Positions 1 through 5,130 of a stretch of 5,130 bases of DNA are shown here, one piece after another (the stretch's first letter is position 1; each line of letters starts with the position of its first letter). A program made the position numbers and the translations under genes. The notes under the pieces are model-generated. The model was given only the letters and a program-made list of their open reading frames with translations, was not told where the DNA came from and searched no databases. The DNA is from Lentimicrobium sp. (GTDB lineage Bacteria; Bacteroidota; Bacteroidia; Bacteroidales; Lentimicrobiaceae), in assembly GCA_013336205.1 (NCBI GenBank), contig JAAXUD010000252.1:1-5130 (forward strand). Direction: 5' to 3'.

Positions 1-1094
1 ATCAGTCCTCTGATAGCAGTGGGAGAGGTGTAGAGAATGTTGATCCCGTATTTTTCAATCATCTGCCACCAGCGATTGGGGTAGGGGTGGTTGGGTGCAC
101 CCTCATACATCATAATGGTGGCTCCGTTGATCAGCGGACCATAAACCATATAACTGTGACCGGTAATCCATCCGGGATCAGCGGCACACCAAAAACGATC
201 TTCAGGTTTTATATCAAAAACATACTGAAATGTGGTTGCTGTATAAACACTATAACCACCGTGCGTATGCACCAGCCCTTTGGGCTTCCCGGTTGTCCCG
301 CTGGTGTAAAGAATAAACAGCGGATCCTCAGAATCGGTATGCTCTGTATAGCAATTGTCACAAGCCAGTGGCATCGACATCAGGTCGTGATACCAGAAAT
401 CGCGGTCATTTTCCATAAAACATTCTTCTCCGGTCCGTTTAACGGTGATGCAGACCTCAATGGTTGGAGAACGCTTCATGGCTTCGTTGGCAATATTCTT
501 CAGGGATGTTGGCTTTCCGCGACGATAACCACCATCGGCGGTGATAAGGATACGGCTGTTGGCATCTTCAATCCGCTCGGCCAGCGCTTCAACACTGAAT
601 CCTCCGTAAACAACACTGTGAACCGCTCCGATTTTGGCGCAGGCGAGCATGGCAATCACTGTTTCCGGAATCTGGGGCATATAAATAGTAATCACTTCAC
701 CCGCACGTGCTCCCATCGATCGCAGAATGTTTCCAAATTTGCAAACCTCGCGGTTCAGTGCATGGTAGGAAAATGTACGGACGTCACCTGGCTCTCCTTC
801 CCAGATAATGGCCAGTTTATTGCGGGTAGCATTTTTCTGATGCCTGTCAAGAGCGTTGTGAATAATGTTGATTTTACCCCCAACAAACCATTCATAAAAC
901 GGGTGGTTGGTATCATCCAGCACCTTGTCCCATTTCCGGTACCAGTCTAATTTCCTGGCTTCTGCTGCCCAGAATGCTTCCCGGTTGTTGATCGAATCCT
1001 GGTAAACTTTTTCGTAATCTTTAACGATGGCACGTTTTTTTACCTCTTTCGAAGGCTCATAGATCTTTTTCAGTGAATTTACCGGTTTGTCCAT
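1..1094 (-). CDS. acs: Acetyl-CoA synthetase (AMP-forming), N-terminal 364 residues, cut by window edge
   Basis: This enzyme makes acetyl-CoA from acetate, ATP and CoA, releasing AMP and PPi, in the cytoplasm; it is the high-affinity route for acetate assimilation. My minus-strand translation is open from the ATG at 1094-1092 to the window edge with no stop. Residues about 25-80 look like the ACS N-terminal domain (FWAAEARKLDWYRKWDKVLD) and the rest is the AMP-binding domain. Recognisable motifs are VHSVVYGGFS (158-167), ADGGYRRGK (186-194, the CoA-contact region), the phosphate loop YTSGTTGKPKG (263-273), DPGWITGHSY (306-315), EGAPNHP (331-337) and ILYTSPTAIR (353-362). Family members are about 630-660 residues, so about 55% is present; the C-terminal lid with the acylatable lysine is missing. 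An in-frame TAA two codons upstream (1100-1098) rules out a longer start. No Shine-Dalgarno is seen. Acetate is the likely substrate, but propionyl-CoA synthetase or another short-chain acyl-CoA synthetase cannot be excluded without the full pocket. Confidence 0.93.
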   Translation of the reverse strand, partial: MDKPVNSLKKIYEPSKEVKKRAIVKDYEKVYQDSINNREAFWAAEARKLDWYRKWDKVLDDTNHPFYEWFVGGKINIIHNALDRHQKNATRNKLAIIWEGEPGDVRTFSYHALNREVCKFGNILRSMGARAGEVITIYMPQIPETVIAMLACAKIGAVHSVVYGGFSVEALAERIEDANSRILITADGGYRRGKPTSLKNIANEAMKRSPTIEVCITVKRTGEECFMENDRDFWYHDLMSMPLACDNCYTEHTDSEDPLFILYTSGTTGKPKGLVHTHGGYSVYTATTFQYVFDIKPEDRFWCAADPGWITGHSYMVYGPLINGATIMMYEGAPNHPYPNRWWQMIEKYGINILYTSPTAIRGL

Positions 1095-1114
1095 AGGTTA
1101 TAGGTTTTTGATCT

Positions 1115-1146
1115 AAAACATATGAAATGCCAGTGTTGTTTGCAAA
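1115..1146 (-). promoter_or_regulatory. Candidate Bacteroidota-type promoter for acs
   Basis: On the minus strand a TTTG (1146-1143) lies 20 nt before TATGTTTT (1122-1115), which matches TAnnTTTG at 7 of 8 positions. The spacing is the expected 19-21 nt for the Bacteroidota primary sigma factor. Transcription would begin near 1108, giving a leader of about 14 nt before the acs ATG. The TTTG box lies inside one copy of the direct repeat at 1140-1172, so a protein bound there could affect initiation. The match is read by eye in AT-rich DNA, so the call is tentative. Confidence 0.38.
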
Positions 1147-1172
1147 AAGAATGTTTTATTGCAAAAGGAATG
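1140..1172. repeat. Pair of 14-bp direct repeats upstream of acs
   Basis: Two copies of TTGCAAAArGAATG lie at 1140-1153 and 1159-1172. They differ at one base (A/G) and their starts are 19 bp apart, close to two helical turns, so they would sit on nearly the same DNA face. One copy overlaps the proposed -33 box of acs. This is a common layout for a tandem regulator site, but no regulator is identified and chance similarity in AT-rich DNA is possible. Confidence 0.45.
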
Positions 1173-1219
1173 AATGATTTCTGTTTAATTGAGGGCTCGT
1201 TACTTCCGTTAAGATAATA

Positions 1220-1229
1220 ATTTGCAAAT
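1220..1229. repeat. Perfect 10-bp palindrome ATTTGCAAAT
   Basis: ATTTGCAAAT reads the same on both strands and abuts the left foot of the long hairpin at 1230-1280. Its core TTGCAAA also occurs in both direct-repeat copies at 1140-1172. It may be a dimeric regulator half-site pair or just the AT-rich flank of the hairpin. Confidence 0.35.
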
Positions 1230-1280
1230 AATCCTTCGGCTACGCATGCCTTAATGTCTGGCAGGCATAGCCGAAGGATT
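1230..1280. terminator. 21-bp imperfect hairpin between the two genes, possible terminator
   Basis: The arm 1230-1250 pairs with 1260-1280 around a 9-nt loop (1251-1259). Nineteen of 21 positions pair; the mismatches are 1243/1267 (C-A) and 1246/1264 (A-G). The first 13 pairs, starting AATCCTTCGGCTA, are uninterrupted. The hairpin lies 51 bp past the stop of the large upstream gene and before the acs promoter, where a terminator is expected. However, the clear T-run (TTTCTTTTT, 1279-1287) follows the stem on the plus strand. The minus-strand side is followed only by AT-rich sequence (ATTTGCAAATTATTATCTT). It may act in both directions, stabilise a 3' end, or be a dispersed palindromic repeat. 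Confidence 0.5.
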
Positions 1281-1330
1281 TCTTTTTCTGACTAACGACC
1301 CTGGTTTATAATGATTAAAAACAGGCCTGA

Positions 1331-4300
1331 TTACTCTGGCTGTTTGTACAATAAATCTGCGCCAATTGTTCCTTCAAGAAATTCAATGTAGGCATCTGAT
1401 TTCGTAAATTCCAGCTCTTTGGTAATATTCAGAATTCTCTGGCTGACATTCAGCTCTTCTGAGTATTCATTGTTTATTTCCCTGACTAAAAACTCATTAA
1501 GATATCTGATGCTCTTCTCAAGATAACTGATGTCCGTTTTTTGTTTTTGCAGCAAACGATCTTTATACCATTCAGCCGTAAGCACATAGTCACGTTCAAA
1601 CATCTTCATGATGTCAGGATGTGATTCGGTTTTTCCTTCATAGTTGCCGTAGGCCATAATATGCAACAAGGCTTTCAGCGGCGGAATCGCTGCTTCAATA
1701 CTTCCATCGGCAAAATAATCCAGTGCTACCTTTTTCTGTGCTTCCACGATGTTGTTTACCCCATCAGAAAAAGCTGCAAGATCTTGTTTTTCAGGGCGTA
1801 GCATCTTATCATTGAAAACAGCCTGGGGCTCATCAAAAATGCTGTTCAGGTAACTGAAAGCGAAATTTTCAGTAATTCTGTAACCCAGCCTCGAAGCCAG
1901 AATTTTTTGGCCATTAAATTCAAAGTCTTCCAGTTTTTCCAGTGAACCTTCGGCAATCAGTTTCTTCGGATCCCGGTCTTTAACATCCATGCGGCACCAC
2001 AACTCAGGGATAAGCAATGAAATATCGTGGTCGAAACGCGATTCGGTGCCAATGTGCCCTGCTGCCGAGGTAAAAGCATTATAACCTGCCAGTATGTATG
2101 ATAATAAAGCGTTGTTCAGGTCAGTAACCGGACTCAGCATATTGAAAGGGCCTTTGGTGAGCGCTCCTTCCGAACCGGCGCCGGTTGTAGAAGGCGACTT
2201 CCCCGTGAGGCTGCAGATAAAATCCATAAACAAAGCGGGCAGCTCCTGGTAATGAATCGGGCCGTAAACACTCAGTCCTCTTATGCCAAGCTTTTTATCA
2301 GGCGGGTTATTCCGACGGCCGGGCAACACCGCGTTAATGGGATGATAAACGGTTTCTGACAACGGAATGCGGCCGGCCAGGCGAATACCCATATCCGCAA
2401 GATAATCATCAATTGGGTTTACAAGGTCGGGCCTGATCTGCAGGTAACGCGGATTTTTAGAAGGCGCACCGTCAACAATCCTGGGATGAGAAGGGGTAAT
2501 AAAGTAATTGCCGGAGCTGTCGTTGCTGCCTTCTGTAATCAGTTTCCTGATGGGTTTGGTATATTGATCGAAACTTATGGCATCCGCAACCAGGCGTTTT
2601 CCGTCCTCAACTGAAAGGGGCTCGTAATTGGAGCAGAAATTGTTTCGCTGCGACAAATCCGACTCTGTTTCCTTGTCATATCCACGGTTTACTGCTTCAT
2701 CAGGACGCTGAAAGAACTTCTCTTCGCAATTTTCGACCAGTTTTACACTCTTATTGTCGTAATCAGGATTTAGGTATTTCAGATGCTTCACCGGTAGGGT
2801 AATAGATGCGGTAATATCATCTTCCATCTGAATTTTGGCGCCGGCAATAAAATCTGACCTGAGCTTATGCAGATACCAGGAGTTGTCGGCGGCATAGCCA
2901 ACCCTCAGATAACTGGCGCTCAGCTTGCGGTTGTTAAACAGCAACTCATGTCCTTTTCTGCCGTTAATCACGTCAGTCGAAAAATAATCCTTCCAGTCGT
3001 CATTGGTGCGCTCGGGACGGTAGAAGCGTTTTACATAAAACACCACAGCCTTCACATGACCCGGAATTGAACGCAGGAATTGATTGTAGGCATCGGTGTA
3101 CTGTGACGAAGGTGTCAGTAGTTTGATGGTTGAGCCCAGTGTTCGCCCCGGCGATAGCAATGGCCTGGCAATCTTGTTGTGTTCTTCAGGATTTTTCCAT
3201 CGATCGGAATAATCGCGCCTGATGATGTCATCAGCAGCCTTGATATCTTTGTCAAAATCATCCACAAAGAAAGAACCATAAATAATGGCATTCAGCAATG
3301 ATTTGGATATCTCAGACTTCCCTCCGCCGGAAACCGTGCTGGGCTTATGGCAGAAAGTTCCCCGCGCATGGGTACTCACCAGTCGCCACGAAGGGGCCGA
3401 AGGGTGTTTTTCCATATGGATTTTATGTCCGGAAGGAAAGATATAATAGTATTTTGGTCGCAGGCTGATTTGTTGCTTTTCTCCGTCCTTTGTCCACTGC
3501 ACGCTGCCTTTGTATAAATCAATTTCGGTATCCTCAGGAATGTAAATGATATTCTCGAACTTTTTATCGATTCCATACCCCTCAGGTTGAAGATGAAATA
3601 ACTCCCCGTATTTGGCAATAACCTCGCTGAAGTAATAAGCTTTTTTCAGCCTGTTTTGCATAAAAAGAGCACCGTTGAAATTGGCTCCGATGTTTTTCCT
3701 CCTGAATGCGATGGCTCCACCTGAATGCTCTTCTTCAACCAGCCCGAAAAGATTCGCAGAATAGCTGATCTGGGTTTTAATCTCCTTTTTGGAATAACCG
3801 AAATAATTATCAGCGATCAAGGTGATGACTACCCCCTTTTCATCCCGGCAGGTCAGTTTAAATGGATTCCCTTCATTGTATAGTTCTTCCTCATTTTTCC
3901 AGCAGACTTCATCTCTCCGCTGACGCTCAGTTGCCTGATCGTAATGCGGGAGTCCCAGCGCCTTTTTGGTTATTTTGGTAAGCTGTGGAGCCAGCACGAC
4001 GCATCCGGTATGGCCGGTCCAGTGCTCCGGATCCAGGGCTGCATCACAGCTGGGGTTTGCCGGATTGCCGGCATTGCCAAAAATAGATTCTACAAAATCG
4101 ATGTTGCTTACAAGACTTCCGGGCGCAAAGAAGCGGACTTCCATTGTTTTTCTTTTCAATACGCCTTTGACTTCAGGGCACACCACAGGTCGCAGCAATA
4201 GTGAAACAAAGACTTCGGCCTGTGCTGGCTGAGCCGAAGTAAAGGGCAGTCGGTTAAGCTCACCAGAAGGATTAAATGCAGCCTTCAGGAAATTAGCCCA

Positions 4301-4831
4301 GGTCTGGCGAGGTACTTCAACCTTGTCGGGCGGCACTGGCAGTCCACCATCAACAATATGAAATGAGCCTTTGGTGGTGCGGCGGTCATTTTTTGGGTTG
4401 TGCAATACACCCTGCCGTATCCGGTAGGATTCGATGTATTCGTTTTTATAATGATTCTGGTGCGGTGGCAGACTCAGCACCCTTGCAATACCTGGTTTAT
4501 CGCAGATAAAGCTGTTGTTGGGAAGTTGTGGAATCTCCGGTAGATTCAGGTCTTCAAGATATTCGTAGATAAAGTCCTGTATTCTTTGATCAGCCGGTGC
4601 AAATATATTTGAAACCAGTCGGGTGCGGCTCCTGTAATTGGAAATAAGGCTTTGGGTAAGTTCCAGAAATTGTGGATCAGCCAGCGGCTCTTCTCCGTTA
4701 TTGTTTGTGCAGTCATCGAATACCGGCAAACCGATGGTCGCAAGTTTAAGATTTATATACCGGATAAGGTCGCGGGTAGATTGAGCTTGAGCCTCTTCTT
4801 TTACCGATTTGTTTATATGCTGGTTTTCCAT
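1331..4831 (-). CDS. Probable PPi-dependent phosphoenolpyruvate carboxykinase (EC 4.1.1.38), 1166 residues
   Basis: PPi-type PEPCK interconverts oxaloacetate + PPi with PEP + CO2 + Pi in the cytoplasm. The type was identified in Entamoeba histolytica and Propionibacterium freudenreichii as a protein of about 130 kDa without evident sequence similarity to ATP/GTP-PEPCKs. The assignment rests on length (1166 residues) and recalled family signatures, not a search. Conserved-looking blocks are HNPKNDRRTTKGSFHI (144-159), FGNAGNP (251-257), WTGHTGC (271-277), DQATERQRRDEVCW (298-311), DNYFGYSKKEIKTQISYSAN (341-360), EEEHSGGA (366-373), CHKPSTVSGGGKSEISKS (494-511), GRTLGSTIKLLTPS (562-575), HPRIVDGAPSKNPRYLQIRP (782-801), TGKSPSTTGAGSEGA (876-890) and GHIGTESRFDHD (925-936). 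No signal peptide or membrane segment is seen. The start is secure: an in-frame TAA lies two codons upstream (4837-4835) and the next Met is residue 230. The frame is intact to TAA at 1333-1331. If the family call is wrong, it is an uncharacterised large soluble enzyme. Confidence 0.68.
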   Translation of the reverse strand: MENQHINKSVKEEAQAQSTRDLIRYINLKLATIGLPVFDDCTNNNGEEPLADPQFLELTQSLISNYRSRTRLVSNIFAPADQRIQDFIYEYLEDLNLPEIPQLPNNSFICDKPGIARVLSLPPHQNHYKNEYIESYRIRQGVLHNPKNDRRTTKGSFHIVDGGLPVPPDKVEVPRQTWANFLKAAFNPSGELNRLPFTSAQPAQAEVFVSLLLRPVVCPEVKGVLKRKTMEVRFFAPGSLVSNIDFVESIFGNAGNPANPSCDAALDPEHWTGHTGCVVLAPQLTKITKKALGLPHYDQATERQRRDEVCWKNEEELYNEGNPFKLTCRDEKGVVITLIADNYFGYSKKEIKTQISYSANLFGLVEEEHSGGAIAFRRKNIGANFNGALFMQNRLKKAYYFSEVIAKYGELFHLQPEGYGIDKKFENIIYIPEDTEIDLYKGSVQWTKDGEKQQISLRPKYYYIFPSGHKIHMEKHPSAPSWRLVSTHARGTFCHKPSTVSGGGKSEISKSLLNAIIYGSFFVDDFDKDIKAADDIIRRDYSDRWKNPEEHNKIARPLLSPGRTLGSTIKLLTPSSQYTDAYNQFLRSIPGHVKAVVFYVKRFYRPERTNDDWKDYFSTDVINGRKGHELLFNNRKLSASYLRVGYAADNSWYLHKLRSDFIAGAKIQMEDDITASITLPVKHLKYLNPDYDNKSVKLVENCEEKFFQRPDEAVNRGYDKETESDLSQRNNFCSNYEPLSVEDGKRLVADAISFDQYTKPIRKLITEGSNDSSGNYFITPSHPRIVDGAPSKNPRYLQIRPDLVNPIDDYLADMGIRLAGRIPLSETVYHPINAVLPGRRNNPPDKKLGIRGLSVYGPIHYQELPALFMDFICSLTGKSPSTTGAGSEGALTKGPFNMLSPVTDLNNALLSYILAGYNAFTSAAGHIGTESRFDHDISLLIPELWCRMDVKDRDPKKLIAEGSLEKLEDFEFNGQKILASRLGYRITENFAFSYLNSIFDEPQAVFNDKMLRPEKQDLAAFSDGVNNIVEAQKKVALDYFADGSIEAAIPPLKALLHIMAYGNYEGKTESHPDIMKMFERDYVLTAEWYKDRLLQKQKTDISYLEKSIRYLNEFLVREINNEYSEELNVSQRILNITKELEFTKSDAYIEFLEGTIGADLLYKQPE

Positions 4832-4867
4832 TGTTTAGCATTTTTGAGGTAGTAATTATAAGTTTTA

Positions 4868-4899
4868 CAAAGATACCTCTTTTGGAAATGATTGATAAA
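4868..4899 (-). promoter_or_regulatory. Bacteroidota-type promoter for the PPi-PEPCK gene
   Basis: The minus strand contains TATCTTTG (4875-4868), a perfect TAnnTTTG -7 element. TTTA (4899-4896), one base off TTTG, lies exactly 20 nt upstream. Initiation would fall near 4861, giving a leader of about 30 nt rich in A and T with no Shine-Dalgarno, as is usual in Bacteroidota. This is the best promoter match in the window and supports the taxonomic inference. Confidence 0.6.
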
Positions 4900-5055
4900 C
4901 AAACTTTTAGCGCAATCGTTTGCACTGAAATATTTTTCTTATTAGTTTTCACATTCATCTGGAAATCAGTTAAAGCAGCGCCCCACAATAACCCGCTTCA
5001 GCTAAAAAGGGGAAAGAACCTAATTCAGAGTAAACCCACGATTGCCGGGTATTAA
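4888..5055 (+). CDS. Possible small single-pass membrane protein, 55 residues (uncertain)
   Basis: An ATG at 4888 opens a 55-codon frame ending in TAA at 5053-5055, divergent from the PPi-PEPCK gene. Residues 7-25 (FSAIVCTEIFFLLVFTFIW) form a hydrophobic stretch long enough for one membrane helix. It is followed by a basic tail (KSVK, LKRGK), which predicts the C-terminus inside by the positive-inside rule. The frame could extend back to a TTG at 4831, but ATG 4888 is the simpler start; GGAA just before it is a weak ribosome-site candidate. A weak plus-strand promoter is possible (TTTA 4834-4837, TAAGTTTT 4859-4866, spacing 21). The frame overlaps the promoter of the opposite gene, and I recognise no family. 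It could be a chance reading frame. Confidence 0.28.
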   Translation: MIDKQTFSAIVCTEIFFLLVFTFIWKSVKAAPHNNPLQLKRGKNLIQSKPTIAGY

Positions 5056-5104
5056 AATTCGCCCGGCTTCGCCTGAACTTTCGCCGGCTTTTGGGCTAAA
5101 GCCC
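5044..5104. repeat. GC-rich cluster of small hairpins and TTCGCC repeats at the right edge
   Basis: GCCGGG (5044-5049) pairs with CCCGGC (5062-5067) around 12 nt containing the stop of the small plus-strand frame. Three TTCGCC copies start at 5058, 5068 and 5080. GCCGGC (5083-5088) is self-complementary. GGGCTAAAGCCC (5093-5104) forms a tight 5-bp stem. The composition differs sharply from the AT-rich DNA to the left. It may be a terminator region for a gene beyond the window or a dispersed intergenic palindrome. The last 75 bases (5056-5130) contain no gene I can support. Confidence 0.4.
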
Positions 5105-5130
5105 CTGTAGGTTCCGGTTTGTTCTTTACC

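Noticed and set aside
87..950. Open reading frame of 287 codons on the plus strand
   Set aside because: It lies wholly opposite the acetyl-CoA synthetase coding sequence, whose motifs are clear; the translated product resembles no family I know and looks like a reverse-complement shadow.
1331..1333. Single operon of the large gene and acs
   Set aside because: The genes share a strand, but a 236-bp gap with a long hairpin and a separate candidate promoter favours independent units; read-through is not excluded.
2867..4232. Several short plus-strand frames (67-88 codons) and one minus-strand frame (3376-3618) inside the large gene
   Set aside because: All lie in alternative frames of an intact 1166-codon gene, with no recognisable domains or supporting start signals.
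1331..4831. Assignment as an ATP- or GTP-type PEPCK
   Set aside because: Those enzymes are about 530-620 residues with signatures such as GLSGTGKTTLS or FPSACGKTN, which are absent; this protein is about twice as long.
4546..4988. Short frames around the start of the large gene (4546-4743 minus, 4652-4852 plus, 4746-4988 minus)
   Set aside because: They overlap the coding start or promoter of the PPi-PEPCK gene in other frames, and their products have no domain or membrane pattern worth keeping.
1..5130. CRISPR array, transposase, tRNA/rRNA, toxin-antitoxin or phage-defence system
   Set aside because: I saw no regularly spaced repeat array, transposase motif, cloverleaf or defence-type domain. 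The two large genes are metabolic.

Overview
The window carries two large genes on the minus strand, transcribed right to left, plus short intergenic regions. It looks like a chromosomal piece of a Bacteroidota (Bacteroidetes) genome. Base composition is moderate, neither start codon has a Shine-Dalgarno sequence, and the promoter candidates fit the Bacteroidota consensus (TAnnTTTG at -7, TTTG-like box about 20 nt upstream). This is an inference from signals and protein style; no taxonomic marker gene is present.

Right to left: 5056-5130 is a GC-rich, hairpin-rich spacer. 4888-5055 (+) may encode a 55-residue single-pass membrane protein, which is uncertain. 4868-4899 holds a good minus-strand promoter. 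1331-4831 (-) encodes a complete 1166-residue protein that I assign, from recalled family features, to the PPi-dependent phosphoenolpyruvate carboxykinase family (EC 4.1.1.38), often left as 'hypothetical protein' in genome annotations. 1095-1330 is intergenic, with a 21-bp hairpin, a small palindrome, a 14-bp direct repeat and a plausible promoter. 1-1094 (-) is the N-terminal 364 residues of an AMP-forming acetyl-CoA synthetase, cut by the window edge; its C-terminal part lies to the left.

The genes are co-oriented but separated by 236 bp with a hairpin and a second promoter, so they are probably separate transcription units. They make metabolic sense together. Acetyl-CoA synthetase activates acetate and releases PPi; a PPi-type PEPCK can use PPi with oxaloacetate to make PEP, or run in reverse to fix CO2. 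The pair could link acetate assimilation to gluconeogenesis while recovering PPi energy. That link is a hypothesis. I saw no mobile element, CRISPR array, tRNA, rRNA or defence system.
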